Origin: Pseudomonas baetica | GTDB taxonomy: Bacteria > Pseudomonadota > Gammaproteobacteria > Pseudomonadales > Pseudomonadaceae | Length of the DNA stretch: 64,000 bases | Assembly: GCF_002813455.1 (NCBI RefSeq) | Contig: NZ_PHHE01000001.1 | Coordinates: forward strand, 2,914,001 to 2,978,000 | Direction of reading: 5' to 3' | Shown: positions 1 to 8,705 of the stretch, one piece after another | Layout: each line of letters starts with the position of its first letter | Position numbering within the stretch: the first letter of the stretch is position 1 | Program-made: the position numbers and the translations under genes | The notes under the pieces: generated by a model | Database searches by the model: none | Seen by the model: the letters and a program-made list of their open reading frames with translations, nothing else | What the model was told of the DNA's origin: nothing

Positions 1-1
1 G

Positions 2-283
2 CAGAACCGCTTGTTCCTCGCCGTGCTGCAAGGCGACAGCAGTGGTCTGCAACGGGATTTCGAACTGGCCCTGAGCGGCGATGCGCAGCAGTGGAAACTG
101 ACGCTGACGCCGCGTTCATTGCTACTCAAACAAGTCTTCAAGCAGATCAACATCGACGGCGGCGAACTGGTGCAAACCATCGAACTGCTGGAAACCCAAG
201 GCGACAGCACCGTGCTGCGCATGCAGGACAGCAGCGCCGGCCAACCGTTGAGCGACGCGGAGCAACATGACTTTGCTGAGTGA
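2..283 (+). CDS. LolA-like outer-membrane lipoprotein carrier protein, 3' part
   Basis: The reading frame is open from the window edge, so the true start lies upstream; about 93 C-terminal residues are visible. The segment has alternating beta-strand patterns and a phrase near LTPRSLLLKQVFKQI that resemble the C-terminal half of LolA-related periplasmic carriers. It overlaps the following MMPL gene by 17 bases, indicating translational coupling. LolA-like proteins beside MMPL exporters are a recurring pair in aryl-polyene clusters, where they are thought to help move the pigment to the outer membrane. The family call rests mainly on context because the N-terminal half is missing. Confidence 0.6.
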   Translation, partial: QNRLFLAVLQGDSSGLQRDFELALSGDAQQWKLTLTPRSLLLKQVFKQINIDGGELVQTIELLETQGDSTVLRMQDSSAGQPLSDAEQHDFAE

Positions 284-2606
284 ACGCAGACTGCCGTGGC
301 TGTTCCTGATTCTGCTGCTGGCCGTCATCGCGCTGGCCGGTTGGCAGTGGCGCAACGGTGCGCCGCTGTCGGCGAACCTGATGGAACTGGTGCCGGGCAC
401 GAACCCCGACGCCCTCGAACTGCGTGCCGAACAGCGCATGCAGGAACCGCTGAATCGCGAAATGCTGGTGCTGGTCGGTCACGCTGATCGCCAGCAAGCG
501 CTGGCCATGGCGCAGACGCTGGGCGAGCAATGGCAGGCCAGCGGACTGTTCGACAAAGTGCAGTGGAACCTGCAAGCCGATCTGCCGGCCCTGCGCACGC
601 AACTGCTGCAAGGGCGGCTGGCGATGCTCTCGGCAGATGATCGGCAACTGCTGATCGAGCACCCCGACGCGTTCATTCAGCAACGGGTGCAGGCGCTGTT
701 TGACCCGTTTACCGGTTTCAGTCTGGTGGCGAGTCAGGATGACTGGCTGGGCCTGACCGGACGCATCCAGAACAGCCAGCCGAAACACGGCGCGGTACAA
801 CTGGACATCGGCAGCGGCGCGCTGGTCGCCGACGCTGACGGCAAGAGCTGGGTGCTGCTGCGCGCGCGCACCACCGGTAATGCCTTCGACATGAACCTGC
901 CGCTGCAAGTGGCGGATCTGCTTCAGCACAGTCGTGACCAAGCGGCACAGTCCGACGTGCAATTACTGGCCGCCAGCGGTTTGCTTTACGCCGCCAATGG
1001 CCAGCAACAAGCCACACGCGAAATGACCTGGGTCGGCGGTGGCGCCACGCTGGGCATTCTGTTGTTGCTGCTGTTGGCGTTCCGCCGCTGGCGGGTGCTA
1101 CTGGCTTTAGTGCCAGTGTTGGTCGGCATGCTGTTCGGTGCGGTGGCGTGTGTGGCGCTGTTCGGGCATATGCATGTGATGACACTGGTGCTCGGTTCCA
1201 GCCTGATCGGCGTGGCGGTGGATTATCCGCTGCACTATCTATCCAAGAGCTGGAGCCTCAAGCCGTGGCGCAGTTGGCCGGCCTTGCGCCTGACCCTGTC
1301 CGGGCTGACGTTGAGCCTGATCACCAGCGCCATCGGTTATCTGGCGCTGGCGTGGACGCCGTTCCCGGCGCTGACGCAAATCGCAGTGTTCTCCGCTGCC
1401 GGGTTGCTCGGCGCCTATCTGTCGGCGGTGTGTCTGCTGCCGGCGCTGCTGAAGAATGTCGAACTGCGTCCGGCGCAATGGCCGCTGCATCTGGCCGAGC
1501 GGTTAGTCGGTCTGCGGGAAAAACTACTTGAACGCGTGCGCACCCCGGTGTTGCTCGCACTGCTGATCGCGTTTTGCGTAGGCGGTCTGCTGCAACTGCA
1601 AAGCAAAAACGACATCCGCCAGTGGGTCGGCGCACCGCAACGCCTGACTGATGAAGCGCAGACCATCGCACGCATCACCGGCTATCAGCCGACCAGCCAG
1701 TTCTTTCTGGTGCGCGCCGCCAACCAGCAGGAATTGCTCGAACGTCAGGCGGCGCTGAGCGAGCGTCTGCAGCAACTGGTCAACCTCGACAAGCTGCAAG
1801 GCTATCTGGCCCTCGATCAACTGCTCAGCCCGCCGGGTCAGCAACAGCAAGTGCGCGAAGCACTGAACAAACTGCCGCAATTCTGGCAGCCGTTGATCGA
1901 TCTCGGCGTGCCCGTCGCCGCGCTGCAAACCGAGCTGCAACAGTTGCAGTCGCTGCCCCTTGAGGACATCGACGTTGCACTGGCCGGGCCGCTCGGCGAG
2001 CCGTACCGCACGCTGTGGCTCGGTCCGACCGAAGATGGCGTGGCGGCGATGACCAGCCTGCAAGGCCTGAACAATCCGTCGCTGCTGCGCGTGCAGGCGC
2101 TGGATCTGCCGGGCGTGGTGCTGGTGGATCGCCTCGGTGATCTGAACAACGTTTTTGCCGCGACGCAGATCAGCGCCGCCGAGTTGAAACTCGCCTCCTG
2201 CGTGTTGATCGTCTTGGTGTTGATCCTGCCCTTCGGCTTCGGCGGGGCTTTGCGCATCGTTGCTCTGCCGTTGCTGGCAGCGCTGTGCAGTCTGGCCAGC
2301 CTCGGCTGGCTCGGTCAGCCGCTGACCCTGTTCAGCTTGTTCGGCTTGCTGCTGGTGACGGCGATCAGCGTTGACTACGCGATTCTCATGCGTGAGCAGA
2401 TCGGCGGCGCGGCGGTGAGTCTGCTCGGCACCTTGCTGGCGGCCGTGACCACATGGCTGTCGTTTGGCTTGTTGGCGGTTTCCAGCACACCAGCGGTGAG
2501 CAATTTCGGTTTGTCGGTGAGTCTAGGTCTGGCGTTCAGTTTCATGCTCGCGCCTTGGGCCGGGCGTCATGAACACACCGCTAGCGTTTCGGAGCGTGCA
2601 GCATGA
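267..2606 (+). CDS. MMPL/RND-superfamily exporter of the polyene cluster
   Basis: This 779-residue inner-membrane protein has one N-terminal membrane segment (residues about 10-28), a large periplasmic domain, a bundle of five or six segments (about 250-395), a second periplasmic domain and a C-terminal bundle (about 640-770). That is the duplicated layout of MMPL/RND transporters. Acidic and glycine-rich stretches such as GVAVDYPLHY and ITAISVDYAI match the proton-relay helix found in both halves. The likely role is export of the finished aryl-polyene lipid towards the LolA-like carrier encoded just upstream. The start ATG lies inside the preceding gene, and the stop overlaps the next ATG. 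Confidence 0.82.
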   Translation: MTLLSERRLPWLFLILLLAVIALAGWQWRNGAPLSANLMELVPGTNPDALELRAEQRMQEPLNREMLVLVGHADRQQALAMAQTLGEQWQASGLFDKVQWNLQADLPALRTQLLQGRLAMLSADDRQLLIEHPDAFIQQRVQALFDPFTGFSLVASQDDWLGLTGRIQNSQPKHGAVQLDIGSGALVADADGKSWVLLRARTTGNAFDMNLPLQVADLLQHSRDQAAQSDVQLLAASGLLYAANGQQQATREMTWVGGGATLGILLLLLLAFRRWRVLLALVPVLVGMLFGAVACVALFGHMHVMTLVLGSSLIGVAVDYPLHYLSKSWSLKPWRSWPALRLTLSGLTLSLITSAIGYLALAWTPFPALTQIAVFSAAGLLGAYLSAVCLLPALLKNVELRPAQWPLHLAERLVGLREKLLERVRTPVLLALLIAFCVGGLLQLQSKNDIRQWVGAPQRLTDEAQTIARITGYQPTSQFFLVRAANQQELLERQAALSERLQQLVNLDKLQGYLALDQLLSPPGQQQQVREALNKLPQFWQPLIDLGVPVAALQTELQQLQSLPLEDIDVALAGPLGEPYRTLWLGPTEDGVAAMTSLQGLNNPSLLRVQALDLPGVVLVDRLGDLNNVFAATQISAAELKLASCVLIVLVLILPFGFGGALRIVALPLLAALCSLASLGWLGQPLTLFSLFGLLLVTAISVDYAILMREQIGGAAVSLLGTLLAAVTTWLSFGLLAVSSTPAVSNFGLSVSLGLAFSFMLAPWAGRHEHTASVSERAA

Positions 2607-3766
2607 TGGTCATCGGTTTCTGGCTGCTGGCCCTGGCGTTGTTCGTCTTAGCTACTCGCATCGGCCGCCACTTCGGCCTGATCCCGATTGTCAGCCAGTT
2701 GCTGCTGGCGAGTTTCGGTTTGCCGCTGCTGATGTATTTCTGGATCGAACCGGGCTGGCAGCTCAGCGGTGCCGAACTGATCGCACCGGTGTGGCTGAAA
2801 AACCTCTACAGCCTGAGTTTTGCGCTGTTGCTCGGGCATATCCTCAGCGATGTGATCGATCTGCGCCTGGATCGCCAGAGCGTGAAAATCGCCGTGCCGA
2901 GTTTCGCCGTGCCGTTTGCCTGTGGTCTGGCGGCTGCGTACTGGCTGCTGCCCGCGCAACCGTGGCTCAACTCACTGGCCATCGGTCTGGTGTTCGCGAT
3001 TACCGCGATCCCGGTGCTGTACTTGTATCTGCGCCACATCGATTACCCGCCCTCTGCCACCCGGCGCCTGGTGCAGACAGCGATCCTGATCGATCTGACA
3101 TGCTGGACGCTGTTCGGCCTCGCTCAGGGCAGTTTGCACCTGAGCGGTCTGTTGCTGCCGCTGGGCCTCGCGTGCGTGCCGTTAGTGCTGTATCTGTCCG
3201 GTGTGCGCCGACCACTGACTTACAGTCTCGGTTTCTTCGCGCTGCTGGTCATGGCCGAGCACTACAAACTCAACGCACTGATTTTCGGCATCGGTTATCT
3301 GCTGTGCATGGCCGCGCTGAAAGTACCGCTGGTGCTGCCGCTACCGGCGCGCTGGATGAGCCGTTTGCAGACGTGGATCGCGATCCCGCTGATCCTCACC
3401 TTCGGCATCGTCCAGATCGATGTGCACGCGGCTCTCGCCAGCCTCGGCGCCGGGCAATGGGCGGCGCTGCTGCTGTTGCCGATTGCCAGTAAACTGCTCG
3501 GCAACTGGCTCGGCCTCGGCTGGGCCGGTGCTTCGTTTGCAGGCGCCAGCCGCTGGCGTGAAAGCGTGCTGCTGAACATTCGTGGCCTCAGCGAAATCGT
3601 CTTTCTCAACCTGCTGTTGCAACAACACCTCATCACCCCGGCGCTGTACTTCGCGCTGATGCTGATGGGCCTGATCGCCACACTGTTGCCGGCCCTGATT
3701 GGCCTGCACCGTGCGCCACTGAATTTGCCTACCTCATTACCCCGGAGCTCACGTGCCAATCGTTGA
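2603..3766 (+). CDS. Kef-type cation:proton antiporter-like membrane protein
   Basis: The 387-residue protein is almost entirely hydrophobic, with about eleven to twelve predicted membrane segments. The C-terminal phrase NIRGLSEIVFLNLLLQQ followed by a Pro-Ala-Leu-Tyr helix resembles the Arg-Gly-Leu-x-Glu-Leu/Ile-Val signature of Kef/CPA2 sodium-proton exchangers. It overlaps the MMPL stop codon (ATGA) and the following flavoprotein start, so it belongs to the same operon. A role in setting ion or proton balance during pigment export is inferred only; no ion-binding residue can be confirmed by eye. Confidence 0.6.
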   Translation: MMVIGFWLLALALFVLATRIGRHFGLIPIVSQLLLASFGLPLLMYFWIEPGWQLSGAELIAPVWLKNLYSLSFALLLGHILSDVIDLRLDRQSVKIAVPSFAVPFACGLAAAYWLLPAQPWLNSLAIGLVFAITAIPVLYLYLRHIDYPPSATRRLVQTAILIDLTCWTLFGLAQGSLHLSGLLLPLGLACVPLVLYLSGVRRPLTYSLGFFALLVMAEHYKLNALIFGIGYLLCMAALKVPLVLPLPARWMSRLQTWIAIPLILTFGIVQIDVHAALASLGAGQWAALLLLPIASKLLGNWLGLGWAGASFAGASRWRESVLLNIRGLSEIVFLNLLLQQHLITPALYFALMLMGLIATLLPALIGLHRAPLNLPTSLPRSSRANR

Positions 3767-5000
3767 AATGGAATCCCGTCAGGTCGTGATCATCGGCGCC
3801 GGCCCGTCCGGCGCCATCGCCGCCGCACTGCTCAAGCGCAAGGGCCACGACGTGCTGGTCATCGAGCGTCAGCACTTCCCAAGGTTTTCCATCGGCGAAA
3901 GCCTGCTCAGTCATTGCCTGGACTTCGTCGAAGAAGCCGGCATGCTCGACGCCGTCAACGCCGCCGGATTCCAGCGCAAGACCGGCGCCGCGTTTGCCTG
4001 GGGCGAGCGCTACAGCGCGTTTGATTTTGGCGACACCTTCACCCACGGCAAGCCGACCACGTTCCAGGTGCAGCGCGCCGATTTCGACAAATTGCTGGCC
4101 GATCAAGCGGCGCTGCAAGGTGCCGAGATCCGCTATGGCGATGCCATCGTCAGCGTTGATTTCGACCGGACAAAACCACAACTTGATGTGCGTCGTGAAG
4201 ACGGCAGCGAATACCGCGTCGAGGCCGATTTCGTCCTCGATGCCAGCGGTTACGGTCGCGTGCTCTCGCGCTTGCTGGATCTGGAAGCGCCATCGAACTT
4301 CCCGGTGCGCCAAGCCGTGTTCACCCACGTCGAAGATCACATCGACAACCCGGCGTTCGACCGCGAAAAAATCCTCGTCACCACCCACCCGCAGCATCGC
4401 GATATCTGGTTCTGGACGATCCCGTTCAGCAACGGTCGTTGCTCGGTGGGCGTGGTTGCCGCAGCGGAGCACTTCGCTGGCCGCGATGACGATCTTGATG
4501 CCTGTCTGCGTGGTTTCATCACCGAGACGCCAAGCCTGGCCGGCGTCCTGAACAATGCCGTGTGGGACACGCCAGCGCGCACGCTCGGCGGGTATGCGGC
4601 CAACGTCAAAACCCTGCACGGGCCAGGCTTCGCGCTACTGGGCAACGCAGCAGAATTTCTCGACCCGGTGTTCTCCTCCGGCGTGACCATCGCCATGCGT
4701 TCGGCGAGCATGGCAGCGGCGGTGCTGCACCGTCAGTTGCAGGGCGAAACCGTCGACTGGCAAAGCGAATTTGCCGAACCGCTGAAACGCGGCGTCGACA
4801 CTTTCCGCTGCTACGTCGAGGGCTGGTACGCCGGCACCTTTCAAGACGTGATTTTTTATGAAGACAGCCAGGCGGAGATTCGCCGGATGATCTGCTCGAT
4901 CCTCGCCGGTTACGCCTGGGACGAACGCAACCCGTTCGTCAGCGAGGCGCGCCGCCGGTTGAAGATGATTTCCGAACTTTGCGCAAAGGACGCCCCATGA
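3753..5000 (+). CDS. FAD-dependent oxidoreductase of the flavin halogenase-like family
   Basis: The 415-residue protein opens with a Rossmann FAD motif GAGPSG at residues 15-20 and has the family phrase FPRFSIGESLL at about 42-52. It contains WFWTIP at 219-224, which fits the WxWxIP signature of FADH2-dependent halogenases, and K76 in QRKTGAAFAW sits where halogenases carry their catalytic lysine. A GTG start is chosen because a GGAG sequence lies five to six bases upstream; an ATG five codons later is the alternative. It may modify the aryl head group or polyene chain. Halogenation is plausible because xanthomonadins are brominated, but a reductase or dehydrogenase role cannot be excluded. 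Confidence 0.72.
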   Translation: MPIVEMESRQVVIIGAGPSGAIAAALLKRKGHDVLVIERQHFPRFSIGESLLSHCLDFVEEAGMLDAVNAAGFQRKTGAAFAWGERYSAFDFGDTFTHGKPTTFQVQRADFDKLLADQAALQGAEIRYGDAIVSVDFDRTKPQLDVRREDGSEYRVEADFVLDASGYGRVLSRLLDLEAPSNFPVRQAVFTHVEDHIDNPAFDREKILVTTHPQHRDIWFWTIPFSNGRCSVGVVAAAEHFAGRDDDLDACLRGFITETPSLAGVLNNAVWDTPARTLGGYAANVKTLHGPGFALLGNAAEFLDPVFSSGVTIAMRSASMAAAVLHRQLQGETVDWQSEFAEPLKRGVDTFRCYVEGWYAGTFQDVIFYEDSQAEIRRMICSILAGYAWDERNPFVSEARRRLKMISELCAKDAP

Positions 5001-5722
5001 CTTACCTGAGCGACAGCTACGTCGAGGAAACCCGCTTCGGTTTCTGGTTCCTGCGCAGCCACACCTGGCAGCACCATGTGTTGCGCGTGGCGATCAACGA
5101 TCTGCGCAGGTTGTTCAGCGAGTCGTTGCCGGCAAACCCGGTGTTGCTGGATGCCGGTTGCGGTCAGGGCAAGTCGTTCCGTCACCTGCGCCAGACTTTC
5201 GCGCCACAGCGTTTGATCGGCATCGACGCCGATCCGCACAGCCTTGAGTTGAGCGGCGAAGAAGCGGTGCGCCAAGGCCTGGATGTCGAGTTGATCGGCA
5301 GCGATTGCGCAACGCTGAACGTGCCGGACGCCAGTGTCGACCTGCTGTTCTGTCATCAGACCTTTCATCATCTGGTCGAGCAGGAAAAGGCCCTCGCCGA
5401 GTTTTATCGAGTGCTCAAGCCCGGCGGTTATCTGCTGTTCGCCGAATCCACCGAGGCTTACATCGATACGTGGGTGATCCGCTGGCTGTTCCGCCATCCG
5501 ATGCATGTGCAAAAGAGCGCTGCGCAGTATCTGCAGATGATTCGCGAGCAGGGTTTCGAGTTTGGCGAGCGCAACGTCTCGTACCCGTATTTGTGGTGGA
5601 GCCGCTCGAAGGATTTTGGTTTGCTGGAGCGGTTCGGGGTGCGCAAGCCGAAGCCGTTTGGCGAGCGTGAGGAAACGCTGGTGAACGTCGTCGCGCGCAA
5701 GCCATTGGCAGGTGATATCTGA
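4997..5722 (+). CDS. Class I SAM-dependent methyltransferase
   Basis: The 241-residue protein has motif I VLLDAGCGQGKSFRHL near residues 49-64, an acidic residue at the end of strand 2 (IGIDADP), and the later strand motif CHQTFHHL followed by VLKPGGYLLF. These define a Rossmann-like SAM methyltransferase of the UbiE/COQ5 type. The ATG at 4997 overlaps the previous stop as ATGA, which is better supported than the upstream TTG. In aryl-polyene clusters such enzymes methylate the phenolic head group; that substrate is inferred from context. Confidence 0.8.
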   Translation: MTYLSDSYVEETRFGFWFLRSHTWQHHVLRVAINDLRRLFSESLPANPVLLDAGCGQGKSFRHLRQTFAPQRLIGIDADPHSLELSGEEAVRQGLDVELIGSDCATLNVPDASVDLLFCHQTFHHLVEQEKALAEFYRVLKPGGYLLFAESTEAYIDTWVIRWLFRHPMHVQKSAAQYLQMIREQGFEFGERNVSYPYLWWSRSKDFGLLERFGVRKPKPFGEREETLVNVVARKPLAGDI

Positions 5723-6330
5723 TGCAACACTTTCGACCTGTACACCCCAAACCCTGTGGGAGCTGGCTTGCCAGCGATAGCGGTGTATCAGTCAGCCCCA
5801 ATGTTGAAAGTGCCGACGCCTTCGCGAGCAAGCCCGCTCCCACAGGGTTTGTGGTGTGGCTGATGCTGGCGATGTTTGCCCTGCTAAGCGGTTGCGCCAG
5901 CCAGGCGCCGCTGCCAACCGGCAACCCGACGTTGCCGCTGCCCTTGCAACTGCACATCGAACGCCAACAAGCCGAACAACGCCAGGACTGGCTGCTCGTC
6001 ATTCAGCGCGAAGGCCCAGGCATCCGTTGGTCGATGATGGACCCGCTGGGCATTCCTCAGGCCCGTCAGCAACTGATCGACGGCCACTGGCAGGCCGACG
6101 GTCTGCTGCCGCCCAATCCGGAAGCCCGGGAGCTGTTCGCCGCGCTGCTGTTCGCCCTGACGCCGTCTGGCGAACTGATGCGCAATTACCCCTCCGCGCA
6201 GCAACAGGGTGGTCAACGTTCATTGTCCGCGCGCTGGAACATTCGTTATGTACAACCGTTGAGCTTTGAATTAGACCTGCCCCAAGGCCCGCACTATCGC
6301 GTTTCTCCACTCGGTGAACCGACGCCATGA
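5722..6330 (+). CDS. DUF3261-type lipoprotein with REP-derived N-terminal coding sequence
   Basis: The mature part begins after a lipobox (ALLSGC at about residues 53-58) and matches the DUF3261 lipoproteins common in aryl-polyene operons. From ATG 5722, which overlaps the previous stop as TGATG, the first ~43 codons run straight through a REP palindrome pair (5753-5847) before the hydrophobic signal core VVWLMLAMFALL. Alternative starts are the GTG codons at 5851 and 5854, just after the repeat, preceded by an AGGG that the repeat itself supplies. The signal would then be very short and lack a positive N-terminus. The protein is probably outer-membrane attached; its role in pigment display is unknown. 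Confidence 0.7.
   Translation: MQHFRPVHPKPCGSWLASDSGVSVSPNVESADAFASKPAPTGFVVWLMLAMFALLSGCASQAPLPTGNPTLPLPLQLHIERQQAEQRQDWLLVIQREGPGIRWSMMDPLGIPQARQQLIDGHWQADGLLPPNPEARELFAALLFALTPSGELMRNYPSAQQQGGQRSLSARWNIRYVQPLSFELDLPQGPHYRVSPLGEPTP
5753..5847. repeat. REP palindrome pair (REPIN-like) inside a coding region
   Basis: Two inverted REP arms face each other: 5753-5783 and 5815-5847. The right arm is the common form with GCGAGCAAGCCCGCTCCCAC. The left arm is a different variant, with GAGCTGGCTTGCCAGCGATAG. Unlike the other copies in this window, which are intergenic, this one is read in frame by the DUF3261 gene without a stop codon. Confidence 0.85.
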
Positions 6331-7523
6331 CCGCCTACCTGAATGCCCTCGGCGTCATCTGCGCCCTTGGCCGCGACAAGCAAGAAATCGCGCGCAATCT
6401 GTTCGCCGGCGACTGCTCGGGCATGCGCCCCGAGTCGGGCTGGGTGGCGGAGCGTGAGTTGCCGGTGGCCGCCGTACACGGTGAATTGGCGCCGATCCCG
6501 CCAGAACTGGCCGGCCAGAGCAGTCGCAATAATCAGTTGTTGCTGGAAGCCGCGCTGCAGATTCGCGCCGACATCGATCACGCGATCCAGACTTACGGCC
6601 GCGACCGCATCGGCGTCGTGCTCGGCACCAGCACCTCAGGCATCGATGAAGCCAGCCGAGGCCTGGCGCATTTCCTCCGTGAGCAGCATTTCCCGGCGCA
6701 ATACGACTACGGACAACAGGAACTCGGCGCTCCGGCAAATTTCCTCGCCGACTGGCTGCAACTGAGCGGCCCGGCCTACGTGATTTCCACGGCCTGCACG
6801 TCCAGCGCCCGCGCACTGATGAGCGCGCAACGCCTGCTCGATCTCGGTTTATGCGACGCGGTGCTGTGCGGTGGCGTCGACAGTCTGTGCAAGCTGACCC
6901 TCAACGGTTTCTCTTCACTGGAAGCGGTGTCCGACGAGCGCTGCAATCCGTTTTCAGCCAACCGCAACGGCATCAACATCGGCGAAGCGGCAGTGCTGTT
7001 CGTGATGACCAAGCGACGTGGCGATGGCCCAGCCATCGCCCTGCTCGGTGCCGGCGCCAGCTCAGATGCGCACCACATCTCAGCGCCAGAGCCGAGCGGA
7101 CGCGGCGCCCTGCAAGCGATGCAGAAAGCCTTGCGCCGCGCTGATCTGCAAGCGGCGCAAATCAACTATCTGAACCTGCACGGCACCGCGACCCAGCACA
7201 ACGACGCCATGGAAAGCCTGGCCGTCGCCACACTGTTTCCCGACGGGGTCGCCTGCTCCTCGACCAAACCGATGACCGGCCACACCCTGGGCGCAGCCGG
7301 CGCACTGGAAGCCGCGTTCTGCTGGTTGAGCCTGAGCGATGACAACCCGACACACGCCTTGCCGCCGCACGTCTGGGATGGTCAGGCCGATCCAGCCCTG
7401 CCGCCGCTCAACTGGGTGACCGCAAGCGAACGCCTGTCGTCCATTGCACCCCGCTACCTGATGAGCAACTCGTTTGCCTTCGGCGGCAATAACGTCAGCC
7501 TGATTATCGGAGACGCCCCATGA
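6327..7523 (+). CDS. Beta-ketoacyl-ACP synthase, first of two in the polyene cluster
   Basis: This 398-residue thiolase-fold enzyme carries the nucleophile in STACTSSARAL (Cys157) and both histidine motifs of the FabF/KAS II triad, LHGTATQHND and MTGHTLGAAGA. It should catalyse decarboxylative Claisen condensation to extend the ACP-bound polyene chain. Because the triad is complete it is a catalytic synthase and not a chain-length factor. ATGA overlaps link it to the lipoprotein gene before it and the dehydratase gene after it. The order synthase-dehydratase-reductase-synthase matches the apeO-P-Q-R end of described aryl-polyene clusters. Confidence 0.85.
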   Translation: MTAYLNALGVICALGRDKQEIARNLFAGDCSGMRPESGWVAERELPVAAVHGELAPIPPELAGQSSRNNQLLLEAALQIRADIDHAIQTYGRDRIGVVLGTSTSGIDEASRGLAHFLREQHFPAQYDYGQQELGAPANFLADWLQLSGPAYVISTACTSSARALMSAQRLLDLGLCDAVLCGGVDSLCKLTLNGFSSLEAVSDERCNPFSANRNGINIGEAAVLFVMTKRRGDGPAIALLGAGASSDAHHISAPEPSGRGALQAMQKALRRADLQAAQINYLNLHGTATQHNDAMESLAVATLFPDGVACSSTKPMTGHTLGAAGALEAAFCWLSLSDDNPTHALPPHVWDGQADPALPPLNWVTASERLSSIAPRYLMSNSFAFGGNNVSLIIGDAP

Positions 7524-7984
7524 CCGACTGGCCGCTCGCCGAACTGCTGCCCCACGCGGGCGACATGATTCTGATCGAGCAGATTCTCAGCTTCGACGAA
7601 GAGCAGATTTACACCCGCCTCACGGTCAAGCCTGACGGCCTGTTCAGCCTGCCCGACGGCAGTTTGCCAGCGTGGGTCGGCATCGAGCTGATGGCGCAGA
7701 GCGTCGCCGCGTTCGCCGGCTGCCACGCGCGACGCAAAGGCAATCCGGTGGAGCTGGGCTTTTTGCTTGGCACACGCAAGTTCGAGTGCAACGTCGACGC
7801 GTTTCCTGCGGGCTGCGAGTTGACCATCCATGGCATCCGCTCGCTGGAAGACGACAACGGCATGGGCGTTTTCGAGTGTCACATCAACGGCGCAGGCATC
7901 GCCGCCAGCGCACGCTTGAACGTGTTCCGCCCGCCACAGCCAACCCAATATCTGCAACAAGCAAAGGAGTCGAACGATGACTGA
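7520..7984 (+). CDS. ApeP-like 3-hydroxyacyl-ACP dehydratase (hotdog fold)
   Basis: The 154-residue protein has the N-terminal pattern LLPHAGDMILIEQIL, with the histidine expected in FabZ/FabA-related dehydratases, and the hotdog helix phrase WVGIELMAQSVAAFAG containing the likely acidic catalytic partner. It would remove water from 3-hydroxyacyl-ACP to form each trans double bond of the polyene. It overlaps the ketosynthase stop by ATGA and the downstream reductase start by eight bases. The family is often annotated as a thioester dehydrase. Confidence 0.8.
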   Translation: MTDWPLAELLPHAGDMILIEQILSFDEEQIYTRLTVKPDGLFSLPDGSLPAWVGIELMAQSVAAFAGCHARRKGNPVELGFLLGTRKFECNVDAFPAGCELTIHGIRSLEDDNGMGVFECHINGAGIAASARLNVFRPPQPTQYLQQAKESNDD

Positions 7985-8705
7985 ATCCGTACTGGTCACC
8001 GGCTCCAGCCGTGGCATCGGCCGCGCCATTGCCTTGCGTCTGGCGCAAGCCGGACATGACATCGTCCTGCATTGCCGCAGCGGCATTGCCGAGGCACAAG
8101 CTGTGCAAGCCGAAGTCCAAGCGCTGGGCCGCAGCGCGCGCATCCTGCAATTCGACGTTGCCGACCGTGAAGCCTGCAAAAGCATTCTTGAAGCCGACGT
8201 CGAAACCCACGGCGCCTATTACGGCGTGGTGCTCAACGCCGGTCTGACCCGCGACGGCGCGTTCCCGGCGCTGAGCGATGACGATTGGGACGTGGTGCTG
8301 CGCACCAATCTCGACGGTTTCTACAACGTCCTGCACCCGGTGATGATGCCGATGATCCGCCGCCGTGCCGCCGGTCGCATTGTTTGCATCACGTCTGTAT
8401 CGGGGCTGATCGGCAACCGTGGCCAGGTCAACTACAGCGCCTCCAAGGCCGGCGTTATCGGCGCAGCGAAAGCGTTGGCGATTGAGCTGGGCAAGCGCAA
8501 AATCACCGTTAACTGCGTCGCGCCGGGCCTGATCGACACGGCGATGCTCGACGAAAACGTGCCGGTGGAAGAACTGATGAAAATGATCCCCGCGCAACGC
8601 ATGGGCACCCCCGAAGAGGTGGCCGCTGCAGTAAATTTCCTGATGTCGGCGGAAGCCTCGTACATCACCCGTCAGGTACTGGCGGTCAACGGAGGCCTGT
8701 GCTGA
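7977..8705 (+). CDS. 3-oxoacyl-ACP reductase (FabG-like short-chain dehydrogenase)
   Basis: This 242-residue short-chain dehydrogenase has the NADPH-binding motif TGSSRGIG at residues about 8-15, the structural LNAGLTRDG motif, the catalytic Ser in the strand ending TSVSG, and Tyr153-x-x-x-Lys157 in YSASKAG. It would reduce the 3-oxoacyl-ACP made by the adjacent ketosynthases. An AGGAG sequence about nine bases before the ATG supports the start even though it overlaps the dehydratase gene. It is a cluster-specific paralogue; the housekeeping fabG would lie in a fatty-acid operon elsewhere. Confidence 0.86.
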   Translation: MTESVLVTGSSRGIGRAIALRLAQAGHDIVLHCRSGIAEAQAVQAEVQALGRSARILQFDVADREACKSILEADVETHGAYYGVVLNAGLTRDGAFPALSDDDWDVVLRTNLDGFYNVLHPVMMPMIRRRAAGRIVCITSVSGLIGNRGQVNYSASKAGVIGAAKALAIELGKRKITVNCVAPGLIDTAMLDENVPVEELMKMIPAQRMGTPEEVAAAVNFLMSAEASYITRQVLAVNGGLC

